64,000 nucleotides of DNA from positions 124,001-188,000 of the forward strand of contig NVWV01000004.1 of the NCBI GenBank assembly GCA_002746305.1, written 5' to 3'. This DNA comes from Bacteroidota bacterium. Lineage in GTDB: Bacteria > Bacteroidota > Bacteroidia > NS11-12g > UBA9320. The translations under genes and the position numbers were made by a program. Shown one piece after another: positions 8,464 through 16,671 of the stretch; the stretch's first letter is position 1; each line of letters begins with the position of its first letter. Below the pieces are notes generated by a model, which was not told the DNA's origin, ran no database searches, and saw only the letters and a list, made by a program, of their open reading frames with translations.

Positions 8464-9897
8464 TTAGTAGGTGTTAATTTTAATACGTTTAGTAAGTTCA
8501 TCCACATCAGATTTAAATTTCTTATCTGTGTCAATAAGATCATTTACTGTTTGGCAAGCATGTATTACTGTAGAGTGGTCTCTACCTCCAAAGTACATGC
8601 CAATGTTTTTAAGTGACGCCTGCGTAAGTTGTTTTGCAAAAAACATGGAGATTTGACGAGCTTGTACTATCTCACGTTTACGAGTCTTAGACTTCATTAA
8701 GTCTACACTAACACCGAAGTAGTCAGATACTAGCTTCTGAATGAATTCAATAGAGATTTCACGGGAAGAATTTTTAACGAAATTCTTCATCATTTTCTTA
8801 GTCATGTCTAAGTCTATCTCTTTTCTATTAAGAGATGCTTGAGCTATAAGAGATATAAGAGCACCTTCTAATTCTCTTATGTTGCTGTCTACCTTATTGG
8901 CTACGTATTCAATAACTTCTGGAGCAAATTTGATCCCATCTTGATACATCTTTTGTTCTAGTATTGAAACTCGAGTATCAAAATCAGGATTTTGTAAATC
9001 TGCGGATAGTCCCCACTTGAAACGAGATAATAATCTTTCATCTACATCTTTTAAATCCTTAGGAGCTCTGTCAGATGTAAGGATTAATTGCTTGCCATTT
9101 TGGTGCAAGTAATTAAATATTTGGAAGAATATTTCTTGTGTTTTTTCTTTCTTAGCAAAGAACTGTACGTCATCTACTATAAGTACATCTATCATTTGGT
9201 AGAAGTGAAGGAAATCGTTGTAATTACCGTTTTTAGCACTATCTACATATTGATTGATAAATCTTTCTGAAGAAACATACAATACAGACTTAGTACTTGA
9301 TATTTCTTTAATACGATTACCAATAGCATGCACCAAATGGGTCTTTCCCAATCCTACACCCCCAAATATCATTAATGGGTTGAATGCAGTACCCCCAGGT
9401 TTATTAGCTACCGCATAACCAGCAGAACGAGCTAATCTATTGCACTCTCCTTCTATAAAGTTATCAAAAGTATATGACGAATTTAACTGTGAATCTACGT
9501 TAAGTTTCTTAAGACCAGGAATGATAAAAGGATTGTGAATGTTATTTGAAAGGTTAATGGGCATACCCATCTCATTCTTGTTGTTATGTGTAACATTTCG
9601 AGTAGGCATACTAACCGTGTAAGGTCTAGAAGTACCATTGCTGTTTTCTACAATAACATTGTATTCTAGTTTTGATCCAGCACCCAATTCTTTTTCAAGA
9701 GTCTTTTTGAGTAGAGCTACATAGTGTTCTTCCAACCATTCATAAAAAAATTGACTAGGTACTTGTATAGTAAGAACCTTGTCTTCTAATTTAAGTGGTT
9801 TTATAGGTGTAAACCATGTTTTAAAACTTTGTGGGTTTACATTATCCTTAATCGTCTGAAGACAATTTTTCCACACAGTCTCATGTTGCTCGCTCAT
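8464..9897 (-). CDS. dnaA: Chromosomal replication initiator DnaA
   Basis: 477 residues, the family length. It binds DnaA boxes at oriC and opens the origin. Domain I is at residues 1-90 and a variable Asn-rich linker domain II at about 95-145. The AAA+ domain III has Walker A (GGVGLGKT, about 178-185), Walker B (VLIVDDVQFF), a sensor region and the arginine-finger segment (ERLLSRFKWGL). The C-terminal helix-turn-helix domain IV carries the DnaA signature (FGGRDHSTVIHAC). There is no cluster of DnaA boxes nearby, so the gene is probably not at the origin. It is transcribed alone toward typA and ends at a very strong terminator. The 119 bases upstream have a weak -7-like TAACTTTA. Confidence 0.97.
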   Translation of the reverse strand: MSEQHETVWKNCLQTIKDNVNPQSFKTWFTPIKPLKLEDKVLTIQVPSQFFYEWLEEHYVALLKKTLEKELGAGSKLEYNVIVENSNGTSRPYTVSMPTRNVTHNNKNEMGMPINLSNNIHNPFIIPGLKKLNVDSQLNSSYTFDNFIEGECNRLARSAGYAVANKPGGTAFNPLMIFGGVGLGKTHLVHAIGNRIKEISSTKSVLYVSSERFINQYVDSAKNGNYNDFLHFYQMIDVLIVDDVQFFAKKEKTQEIFFQIFNYLHQNGKQLILTSDRAPKDLKDVDERLLSRFKWGLSADLQNPDFDTRVSILEQKMYQDGIKFAPEVIEYVANKVDSNIRELEGALISLIAQASLNRKEIDLDMTKKMMKNFVKNSSREISIEFIQKLVSDYFGVSVDLMKSKTRKREIVQARQISMFFAKQLTQASLKNIGMYFGGRDHSTVIHACQTVNDLIDTDKKFKSDVDELTKRIKINTY

Positions 9898-10016
9898 ATA
9901 AGTTTTTGGTTTTTATAAAGTTAAGTTAATGTAAAACACCCGAAAGGCTCCCCCTTCTAATGTGGGTGCAAGTTGTGGTAAAAAAAGTTTCTAAAAAAAT
10001 CAAATTGGTATTGGTT

Positions 10017-10919
10017 TTATGAAATTTTTTCATAGTCATACCCTAGTATAGATGCGGCTTTTGGGCTATTGGTCTCATAATCAACACGTCCCAAGTTTAT
10101 GCCTGCCCAGCCCGTTTGATTAATAAAAATCTCTTTCCCATTTTGGTTCATTATTCCCTGTGGAGAACTTAAAAAAGTATGGGTATGCCCTCCCAGAATT
10201 AAGTCTATGTTACTGGACGATTCCGCTAAAACTGTATCACTCACCTTATTAGAATTGTATTTATATCCAAGGTGTGATAAACAGATTATCAGATTGCAAC
10301 CTTTATCCTTTAATATTTGGGCAGTCTCATTTGCTTTCTGAATTGGGTCCAAATATTTTACAGCCCCATAAAGCTTTTTTGGAACCAGACCATCAAGTTT
10401 TATTCCGATGCCAAAAACACCAATTTTGAATTTGCCTTTTCGTTTAATGGCATAAGGAGCAATCTTGCCTTCTAAAATAGTACCATTGAAATCGTAGTTT
10501 GCTGATAAGAAGTCAAAAGAGGCGTTGGGCAATTGTTTTGCAAAGCCATCTATACCGCCATCAAAATCATGATTACCTAGAGTTGCAAAATCATATCCCA
10601 TCTCGCTCATGAGCTTAAATTCTAATTCGCCTCCATAAAAGTTGAAATAGGGTGTGCCTTGAAAAATATCTCCACTGTCCAGTAGTATTACATTCTTATA
10701 TTGGCTGCGAATCTTACTTATTAAAGCGGCACGTTTCGCTGCTCCTCCAAGACCTGGGTACTTTTTATCATTTAATGGAAAAGGGTTAATATGACTATGC
10801 CAATCATTGGTATGCAATACAACTAGTCTTTCCTTATTTGTACCAAAACTTGAAAGAGGCATTAAGATTGCACCTGCAGCTATTACACTCGCTTTTTTAA
10901 TAAACTCTTTCCTTTTCAT
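10017..10919 (-). CDS. Metallophosphatase half of a split 5'-nucleotidase
   Basis: 300 residues of the UshA-type metallophosphoesterase domain: metal-binding motifs HTNDWHSH, LLDSGDIFQG, LGNHDFDGG, LSHLGY and LGGHTHTF are all present in order. The N-terminus (MKRKEFIKKASVIAAGA) resembles a Tat or Sec signal of periplasmic phosphatases, although it has Lys-Arg in place of the twin Arg. The substrate-binding C-terminal domain found in one-chain enzymes is absent here and is encoded by the gene immediately upstream, which overlaps by four bases. Together they should hydrolyse nucleotides or other phosphomonoesters in the periplasm. Substrate is not known. Confidence 0.9.
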   Translation of the reverse strand: MKRKEFIKKASVIAAGAILMPLSSFGTNKERLVVLHTNDWHSHINPFPLNDKKYPGLGGAAKRAALISKIRSQYKNVILLDSGDIFQGTPYFNFYGGELEFKLMSEMGYDFATLGNHDFDGGIDGFAKQLPNASFDFLSANYDFNGTILEGKIAPYAIKRKGKFKIGVFGIGIKLDGLVPKKLYGAVKYLDPIQKANETAQILKDKGCNLIICLSHLGYKYNSNKVSDTVLAESSSNIDLILGGHTHTFLSSPQGIMNQNGKEIFINQTGWAGINLGRVDYETNSPKAASILGYDYEKIS

Positions 10920-11617
10920 AAATTCCTATTTGAATAGTCAAAGGTGATGGTATCATGTTGTGTAACATAAGAAATAAGAGCATCACGAATCTTTATTCCT
11001 GTTTCAATTCGCTCTATTGCATTCATTAGAATACTGTAGTTATCTCCCCCATTTGCCATGTAGTCATTGGTTACCAAATAGAAAAACTCATCTTTATCTA
11101 AAAGATGAGTTTGAGATTCAGACATAGGTTCTCCTCCCTTACTATCTACAATAACTCTTAGGCTGTCTAAATATTTTTGTTCCAATTTAAGTACAACTAT
11201 TTCATTTTCGAAGGGCATTAACTGGTACATTTCTCCAACAGTTATTTCTCCAGAATCTAGGGTGCTTCGAATTCCTCCATAATTCAGCAAACAAAAATTT
11301 GCGTTCTTAAAATCGTTGTAAGTAATCTCAAATACAGCATCACACATGAAATTCCCCAATGCACTACTTGGTTTATGTTTCTCTTCAAAAGAATGACTAT
11401 AGCCAATTACCTCATTCATACTCTCAGCCATTCCTATCGTATACGGCTTTATTATATCTGCTACTTTATTGTCAGTATCTAAATTATTTGATACTGTATG
11501 GTTTAGACTAGGTTGATAGACTAAGGGCTGCTTTGTTATACAGGCAGCGAGTAAAAGTATCAGAATAGATATGTTATAAAGCGATTTCAATTTCTTGCTT
11601 AAGTAGCTCAATTGCAC
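10916..11617 (-). CDS. 5'-nucleotidase C-terminal domain lipoprotein
   Basis: 233 residues. The N-terminus is a lipoprotein signal (ILLLAAC, Cys26). The remainder is the 5'-nucleotidase C-terminal domain, with the nucleotide-binding signatures NYGGIRSTLDSGEI, YQLMPFENEIV and TNDYMANGGDNYS. It lacks the catalytic metallophosphatase half, which follows with a four-base overlap. A split of this enzyme into two coupled genes, C-terminal half first, is common in Bacteroidota. The called ATG overlaps the preceding gene by 44 bases; a TTG at 11590 would shorten this and keep the whole signal peptide. The domain call is firm. Confidence 0.88.
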   Translation of the reverse strand: MQLSYLSKKLKSLYNISILILLLAACITKQPLVYQPSLNHTVSNNLDTDNKVADIIKPYTIGMAESMNEVIGYSHSFEEKHKPSSALGNFMCDAVFEITYNDFKNANFCLLNYGGIRSTLDSGEITVGEMYQLMPFENEIVVLKLEQKYLDSLRVIVDSKGGEPMSESQTHLLDKDEFFYLVTNDYMANGGDNYSILMNAIERIETGIKIRDALISYVTQHDTITFDYSNRNL

Positions 11618-12119
11618 GTTGAGTTGGTATTACTTTTTCATTCATTAATCTCGTTAATATTTTTTTACCCAAACCGGCACCTGTTTCATTTTCATCACAT
11701 TCGCTATGACAAACTTCCACTATCGCGATGATCTGTTCTTTTACGGCTTTTATCATGTTCCAACAGTCATTGGATACATAGATTTGTTGTGAAATATTGT
11801 GATTAAATTCACTGGTTATGGTTTGAATAAGTTCAAGTCTCAATTGATCTGAGGATTGTCCAGACTTAGATAATCGAAGAACTAAGTTGTCTGGACCTAT
11901 CCGATCAAGGAATAAGGTCAAACGTTCATAAGCTTGTAGCTTCACTGGAGTGATTTCCTTAATTTGTTCTTTTTTAAGTTCTAACAGGCGAACCTTCCGT
12001 TGTTCATCCATAAACTTATTAATGATGTAATAGGTAACACCGAATACAATTAATGCAGGGATTACAAAATTTAATATGTTTACAAGGACTTCAAATCCCT
12101 TTATTTCGGCTAGTATCAT
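11574..12119 (-). CDS. Membrane-anchored conserved protein (DUF7935-like)
   Basis: 181 residues: one N-terminal transmembrane helix (about residues 12-32, ILNFVIPALIVFGVTYYII) followed by a long cytoplasmic helical domain. I recall this architecture, with KLQAYERLTLFLDRI after the basic helix, as an uncharacterised Bacteroidota family now called DUF7935; no biochemical function is known to me. The helix after the membrane segment (DEQRKVRLLELKKEQIKEI) looks coiled-coil-like. It overlaps the start of the 5'-nucleotidase lipoprotein gene by 44 bases, so the three genes probably form one operon, but nothing in the sequence explains a shared function. Confidence 0.8.
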   Translation of the reverse strand: MILAEIKGFEVLVNILNFVIPALIVFGVTYYIINKFMDEQRKVRLLELKKEQIKEITPVKLQAYERLTLFLDRIGPDNLVLRLSKSGQSSDQLRLELIQTITSEFNHNISQQIYVSNDCWNMIKAVKEQIIAIVEVCHSECDENETGAGLGKKILTRLMNEKVIPTQRAIELLKQEIEIAL

Positions 12120-12248
12120 ATTTTGAAAACGAATTTAAGAGTAATCTTATTCTTTAGATTGTTTTTTTTGAATAAAATCGAAAATAAGAGAACGTTAATA
12201 GATGGATGAAAAAGGAATAAACTTATGTTCTTAATTTGAACCAAGCTA

Positions 12249-13478
12249 ATGACCATATATCAAAATATAAAAGAGGCATTTACTTCAATTAGAGGTAATA
12301 TGACAAGAACCGTGATTACATGTCTTATTATTTCCATTGGAATAATGGCTTTGGTAGGCATACTAACAGCAATTGATGGTATAGAGACAAGTTTGGTTAA
12401 GAATTTTAGTTTTATGGGAGCAAATTCATTTAATATTCAAAATAGATCCTCTGGTTTTAGCTTAAATAGAAAAAAGAAGCGTGTTTACTACGAGAACATC
12501 ACTTTTAAGGAGGCGATGGAGTTTAAAGAACGTTTTGAGTATGATGCGGAGGTCTCTGTAAATTCAAATAATTCTTGGAATGCAATTGCCAAAAAAGGAA
12601 GTGAAAAGACAAATCCAAATACAAATATTATTGGAGGAGATGAGGGATATTTAAGAGTTGCTGGATACGATCTAGCAGAAGGTCGAAACCTCACCGATAC
12701 AGATATTGAACGAAATCTTCCAGTTGCAGTTATTGGACAAGAGATTAGAGAAAAGTTGTTTGGTTCAGGAAATTGCCTCAATGAATTTATAAAAGTAGGA
12801 GGAGTTAAACTCAGAGTGATAGGGCTTTTTGTTGCTAAAGGCGGAGCTTTTGACTTTGGAGGAGATAGAATTGTTTTAGTGCCAGTGACTCTAGCTCGAG
12901 CGAAATTCCCGAGGTCTAATGTTAGTTATAATTTGGGCGTTTCAGTTGAAGATATTAATAGAATGGATGCTGTATCAGGATATTCTGAAAATTTGTTCAG
13001 GCAAGTTAGAAAGCTAAAAGTTAAGGAAGAAACTAACTTCAGTATAGTGAAATCTGATAGTGTGTCTAAAGCATTATTGGAAAATCTACAGTATCTTTTA
13101 TTGGGAGCTATTTTTATTGCAGGTATTACCTTATTAGGTGCTGCTATTGCTTTAATGAATATAATGCTTGTATCTGTAACCGAAAGAACAAAGGAGATAG
13201 GTACACGTAAAGCAATTGGTGCTAAAAGTCGAACAGTACTTAATCAATTTATTATTGAAGCTATTACAATTTGTCAAATAGGAGGACTTGGAGGAGTGAT
13301 TTTAGGTTTAGCAATAGGGAATCTAACAAGTAGTATGATAGGAGGTAGCTTCATAGTCCCTTGGAATTGGATTTCCTTAGCTCTTGTGGTCTGCACTATT
13401 GTGGGACTAGGGGCTGGGATATGGCCGGCTTATAAGGCGTCAAAGATTAACCCAATAGAAGCTCTAAGGCACGAATAA
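12249..13478 (+). CDS. MacB/FtsX-type ABC transporter permease
   Basis: 409 residues with MacB-type topology. There is one N-terminal transmembrane helix (about 22-42), a large periplasmic MacB_PCD domain, then three C-terminal helices containing the FtsX core (VSVTERTKEIGTRKAIGAKSRTVLNQFI). These permeases do not pore substrates but couple cytoplasmic ATP hydrolysis to periplasmic work: efflux with TolC partners, lipoprotein transport or peptide sensing. No ATPase gene is adjacent; the nearest one (at 16664) is FtsE-like and on a different transcript. A weak -7-like element (TTAATTTG) lies just upstream. The substrate cannot be predicted. Confidence 0.9.
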   Translation: MTIYQNIKEAFTSIRGNMTRTVITCLIISIGIMALVGILTAIDGIETSLVKNFSFMGANSFNIQNRSSGFSLNRKKKRVYYENITFKEAMEFKERFEYDAEVSVNSNNSWNAIAKKGSEKTNPNTNIIGGDEGYLRVAGYDLAEGRNLTDTDIERNLPVAVIGQEIREKLFGSGNCLNEFIKVGGVKLRVIGLFVAKGGAFDFGGDRIVLVPVTLARAKFPRSNVSYNLGVSVEDINRMDAVSGYSENLFRQVRKLKVKEETNFSIVKSDSVSKALLENLQYLLLGAIFIAGITLLGAAIALMNIMLVSVTERTKEIGTRKAIGAKSRTVLNQFIIEAITICQIGGLGGVILGLAIGNLTSSMIGGSFIVPWNWISLALVVCTIVGLGAGIWPAYKASKINPIEALRHE

Positions 13479-13487
13479 AGGCAAAAA

Positions 13488-13515
13488 AAAATCCTGACTC
13501 GAAAGCCAGGATTTT
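13488..13515. terminator. Bidirectional terminator between permease and rplI
   Basis: A 9-bp stem AAAATCCTG/CAGGATTTT extended across one mismatch to a 4-base loop. A-run on the left gives a T-run for rplI transcripts; the convergent permease gene ends 10 bases away. Confidence 0.85.
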
Positions 13516-13547
13516 ACTTTTACATTTATTCAAAAGAATAGTTTGAA

Positions 13548-13988
13548 TTACTCTTGTACTACGTCTACATCTATTTCTACAGAAACTTCTTTGTGTAATG
13601 AAATAGTAGCCTTGTACTCTCCAATATTCTTCATATCTGGAGCAGAAATCTTTCTCTTATCGATATCAAAACCTCTATTCGCAAGGCTTTGAGCCAATTG
13701 TATAGTGGTAACCGAACCAAAGATCTTACCATTAGAACCTGCTTTCGTAGGTACAGTAACTTTAAATCCTTGTAATTTTTCAGCCAATGCATTTGCATCG
13801 TCTTTTACTTTAGCTTGTTTATGAGCCGCTTGTCTTACATTCTCTTCTGCCATCTTAACAGCAGATGGAGTAGCAATAGCTGCCAATCCTTGAGGTATTA
13901 GGTAGTTTCTACCGTAGCCATTTTTTACTACTACGATATCATTCTTCTCACCAAAACCTTTTACGAAATCTTTTAATATAACTTTCAT
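13548..13988 (-). CDS. rplI: 50S ribosomal protein bL9
   Basis: 146 residues. The N-terminal RNA-binding domain is typical (MKVILKDFVKGFGEKNDIV, then GYGRNYLIPQGLA). The long connecting helix and C-terminal domain (PTKAGSNGKIFGSVT) follow. It is the last gene of the rpsF-rpsR-rplI operon, 24 bases after rpsR. It has no Shine-Dalgarno sequence, as expected for Bacteroidota, and is followed by a bidirectional terminator. bL9 binds 23S rRNA near the L1 stalk and limits ribosome collisions and frameshifting. Confidence 0.97.
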   Translation of the reverse strand: MKVILKDFVKGFGEKNDIVVVKNGYGRNYLIPQGLAAIATPSAVKMAEENVRQAAHKQAKVKDDANALAEKLQGFKVTVPTKAGSNGKIFGSVTTIQLAQSLANRGFDIDKRKISAPDMKNIGEYKATISLHKEVSVEIDVDVVQE

Positions 13989-14012
13989 TGCGTTAAATTT
14001 ATTGGGTTGAAC

Positions 14013-14267
14013 TTATTTCATTTGATCTGCTACGTAAGGCAATAAAGCAATGTGTCTACATCTCTTTACCGCTACAGCAACTTTTCTTTGGAATTTCAAA
14101 GAAGTACCTGTTATTCTTCTTGGAAGTAATTTTCCTTGCTCATTGATAAAAGCCATTAAAAAATCAGGATTCTTATAATCGATATATTTAATACCACTCT
14201 TCTTAAATCTACAATACTTCTTTGGACGTATTATAGGAGTTCTGGTATATCTTTTTCTCTTTGCCAT
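14013..14267 (-). CDS. rpsR: 30S ribosomal protein bS18
   Basis: 84 residues, with the usual S18 core ([40 protein letters not shown], shown here only by its positions 30-69) and a basic N-terminus ([11 protein letters not shown]). It pairs with bS6 on the 30S platform. In Bacteroidota bS18, bS6 and bS21 form the pocket that hides the anti-Shine-Dalgarno tail of 16S rRNA. It is unusual here because a strong SD (GAGGAGG) lies eight bases before its ATG, formed by the Glu-Glu-Glu codons at the end of rpsF. It starts three bases after the rpsF stop. Confidence 0.95.
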   Translation of the reverse strand: MAKRKRYTRTPIIRPKKYCRFKKSGIKYIDYKNPDFLMAFINEQGKLLPRRITGTSLKFQRKVAVAVKRCRHIALLPYVADQMK

Positions 14268-14270
14268 GTT

Positions 14271-14723
14271 TTATTCCTCCTCTTGTTTAGATGTAGGTTC
14301 TACTTTAGCCTCTTCAACTTTAGCTGCTGCTATTGGAGCAGGCTTTGGAGTTGCTACAGGTGCAGCTACTTCCTTAGGCTTGTTAAATTCTCCGTTTCTT
14401 CTTCTCTCATTGTACCTCGCCGCATGCTTATCAAGTTTGATACACAAGTATCTCAAGACTTGTTCGTCACGTCTATAAGCTAATTCAAGCTTATCAACGA
14501 TTTCAGCATCAGGTTCAGCAGCAAATTCGAAAATTTGGTAGAAACCAGTTGTTTTTTTCTGAATTGGGTAAGCCATTTTAGTAAGGCCCCAATTTTCTTT
14601 GTGGATGAGCTCTCCACCGTTTTCTGTGATCAGCTTCTCGAAAGAGGATACTGCTTCTTGCAACATCTTTTCGCTAAGCACGGGTGTAAGTACAACCACA
14701 GACTCGTAATTAGTTTTTGCCAT
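14271..14723 (-). CDS. rpsF: 30S ribosomal protein bS6
   Basis: 150 residues. The S6 ferredoxin-like fold is at residues 1-100 (YESVVVLTPVLSE, KENWGLTKMAYPIQKKTTGFY, RRDEQVLRYLCIKLD). It is followed by a 45-residue Ala/Pro/Lys/Glu-rich tail ending in three Glu; E. coli S6 also has an acidic tail, but a shorter one. It binds bS18 and the central domain of 16S rRNA. It is the first gene of the rpsF-rpsR-rplI operon, driven by a perfect -7 element 30 bases upstream. Confidence 0.96.
   Translation of the reverse strand: MAKTNYESVVVLTPVLSEKMLQEAVSSFEKLITENGGELIHKENWGLTKMAYPIQKKTTGFYQIFEFAAEPDAEIVDKLELAYRRDEQVLRYLCIKLDKHAARYNERRRNGEFNKPKEVAAPVATPKPAPIAAAKVEEAKVEPTSKQEEE
14276..14282 (-). promoter_or_regulatory. 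Consensus Shine-Dalgarno before rpsR
   Basis: GAGGAGG on the minus strand with eight bases to the rpsR ATG. It also encodes part of the C-terminal Glu run of bS6, so protein sequence alone could explain it. Confidence 0.6.
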
Positions 14724-14753
14724 TGTTAATTTGTTTAAAAATTTTTAGGGCTG

Positions 14754-14761
14754 CAAAAGTA
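14754..14761 (-). promoter_or_regulatory. -7 promoter element of the rpsF operon
   Basis: TACTTTTG on the minus strand, exact TAnnTTTG, 30 bases upstream of the rpsF ATG. The rest of the 257-base gap to dnaX is AT-rich, with no ORF I can support. Confidence 0.7.
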
Positions 14762-14980
14762 CGATTTATTGTTTAATATTTGACATTAATATTAGCCTTT
14801 TTGTGTTTGACTCTAAACGTAGTTAACCTAACCTATGTTGGCTTAAAATGATATGTAAAAATAACAGTGGATTTTAGACTTTAAATGGTGTCATTAAAAA
14901 AATAAAATCAGTATTTTAATTATCTTATTTTTTCAACACTACTTGTTTATCAACTCCCTCTAAATATACTTTGCACTGCG

Positions 14981-16069
14981 ATGGGAAGTTTTGTTGTAAG
15001 TGCACGTAAATATCGACCGGAGACCTTTGATACGGTTGTTGGTCAGCAGCATATTACAGAAACTTTGATAAATGAGATAACCAACGATCGTCTCGCTCAA
15101 GCATTTCTGTTTTGTGGTCCTAGAGGTGTTGGTAAAACTACGTGCGCACGTATATTAGCTAGGGAGATTAACAAAGGAAGTGTCCCAAAGGATTATGATT
15201 TTTCATTCAATATATTTGAGCTGGATGCTGCTTCTCATAATTCTGTAGAAGACATACGTTCATTAAATGAGCAAGTTCGTATACCTCCACAGACAGGCAA
15301 TTATAAGGTGTACATTATAGATGAGGTGCATATGCTTTCATCAAATGCATTTAATGCATTCTTAAAGACCTTAGAGGAACCGCCTAAATATGCAGTTTTT
15401 ATATTGGCGACTACAGAAAAACATAAAATTCTACCGACGATTTTATCGCGTTGTCAGGTATTTAATTTTGACAGAATTCAAATTCCACAGATTGTCAGTC
15501 ATTTACAAAGTATAGCAAAGGACGAAAACATAGAGGCAGAGGAAACGGCATTGCACTTAATTGCTCAGAAAGCGGATGGAGCAATGAGAGATGCTCTATC
15601 TATTTTTGACCAGATGGCAAGTTTTGGTTCAGATGGTAAGATTTCTTATGCTGAGGTAGTTGAAAATTTAAATATCTTGGACTATGACTATTACTTTAAG
15701 ATAACAGATGGTTTTCTATCTGGTGATATAAGTTCAGTTTTAGTCTTATATGATGAAATTCAGAAAAAAGGATTTGACGGTCAATTATTTGTTAATGGAC
15801 TTGCTAACCATTTTAGAGATTTACTTGTTGCCCAAAATGCAAATAGCCAGCAACTTTTGGAAAAATCCAAAGAAATCGCAGGGCAGTATAATAAACAAGC
15901 TCAATCGGTGACATCATCATTTGTTATCAATGCAATTAACATATTGGGAGAAACTGATATGAACTACAAGACTAGCAGAAATCAGCGTTTACATGTAGAA
16001 TTATGCTTGATAAAGCTAGCTTCATTGCAACATGCAATTGACGTTACTAAAAAAAAAAGCCTAGACTAA
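14981..16069 (+). CDS. dnaX: DNA polymerase III clamp-loader subunit DnaX, short (gamma-like) form
   Basis: 362 residues read without frameshift. It is the AAA+ motor that loads the beta clamp: Walker A GPRGVGKT (about residues 46-53), Walker B and DExH-like IIDEVHML, sensor 1 (LATTEKHKILPTILSRC), sensor 2 (GAMRDALSIFDQ), then the collar domain III. In this organism the usual zinc-binding cysteine loop after Walker A is missing (INKGSVPKDYDF in its place). The frame ends at 16067-16069, directly after an A10 run; the tau part continues in the -1 frame. The start ATG follows a near-consensus -7 element (TATACTTTG). It is the first gene of a dnaX-ftsE unit. Confidence 0.92.
   Translation: MGSFVVSARKYRPETFDTVVGQQHITETLINEITNDRLAQAFLFCGPRGVGKTTCARILAREINKGSVPKDYDFSFNIFELDAASHNSVEDIRSLNEQVRIPPQTGNYKVYIIDEVHMLSSNAFNAFLKTLEEPPKYAVFILATTEKHKILPTILSRCQVFNFDRIQIPQIVSHLQSIAKDENIEAEETALHLIAQKADGAMRDALSIFDQMASFGSDGKISYAEVVENLNILDYDYYFKITDGFLSGDISSVLVLYDEIQKKGFDGQLFVNGLANHFRDLLVAQNANSQQLLEKSKEIAGQYNKQAQSVTSSFVINAINILGETDMNYKTSRNQRLHVELCLIKLASLQHAIDVTKKKSLD
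16049..16058 (+). other. A10 slippery run in dnaX (frameshift site)
   Basis: Ten consecutive A, in frame as AAA AAA AAA AGC. A -1 slip (or one extra A in the mRNA) joins the first DnaX frame to a second frame that continues for 204 codons. Without slippage the frame ends four codons later, yielding a short form. Confidence 0.75.
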
Positions 16070-16671
16070 GAATATTAGCTGACACAGGTTATTTCTCTCA
16101 TTTATTTGAAGAAAATAAAGATTCAGTCCCATCAAACGATTTAACTTCTTCATTTGCAAAACCAAAGACTACAGGCACAGATGATGAGCCTATAGAAACG
16201 GTAAAAATAGGTGGATTGCGGAGTGCTATGCGAAAGGTCCGCCCTAAGGAAGTAGATACCCAAGACAAAGAAACTGGAGCTCCTGTTTCAAATGAGGTAG
16301 GCTTAAAATCTTTGAAAAGGGATGATGCCTTAACTATTTTTAAAGAATATTCGACTCAACTTGTAGCTAAAAAAAGGGTCAGTCTAGCTTCGTTTTTTGC
16401 AGATCCATTGCTAGAGATTAAGGAGAATAGAATTAGCTTCACAGTAGGATCAAAATTAGTTGCAGAAGAGATTAAGGAAGAGCAACGAAAAATTATTGCC
16501 TTTTTTAGTCAGAAAGGGTTCAATCTGGTAGAATTAGAGTGTATCGTGAATGCAATAGAGGTAAGTGAATATAAAGTGTTTACTCCAAAACAACAGTTTG
16601 ATGTTCTAGCAAAAAAACACCCTATCTTAAAGGATTTTGAAAGTAGGTTTAATCTTGAAATAGATGGATAA
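16057..16671 (+). CDS. dnaX: dnaX tau-specific C-terminal part, reached by -1 frameshift
   Basis: 204 codons in the -1 frame directly after the A10 run. They encode a Ser/Thr/Pro linker (about 65 residues) and a folded C-terminal domain (residues starting ALTIFKEYSTQLVAKKR, ending HPILKDFESRFNLEID). That ending matches the one I know from Bacteroidota DnaX proteins. No good start codon exists at its beginning (a TTG lies at 16216, inside the linker), so independent translation is unlikely. With the slip the product is about 563 residues, a normal tau length. Alternatives are a sequencing error in the homopolymer or a true frameshift mutation. It overlaps ftsE by eight bases. Confidence 0.8.
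   Translation, partial: KPRLRILADTGYFSHLFEENKDSVPSNDLTSSFAKPKTTGTDDEPIETVKIGGLRSAMRKVRPKEVDTQDKETGAPVSNEVGLKSLKRDDALTIFKEYSTQLVAKKRVSLASFFADPLLEIKENRISFTVGSKLVAEEIKEEQRKIIAFFSQKGFNLVELECIVNAIEVSEYKVFTPKQQFDVLAKKHPILKDFESRFNLEIDG

Noticed and set aside
9898..10016. Possible replication origin beside dnaA
   Set aside because: No cluster of TTATNCACA boxes. Only a weak TGTGG-containing sequence and ordinary AT-rich sequence are present, and the strand layout does not suggest an origin.
16216..16671. An independent 151-residue gene downstream of dnaX
   Set aside because: Its TTG start falls inside a continuous open frame that begins at the A10 run, and its end matches DnaX tau, so it is treated as part of dnaX.
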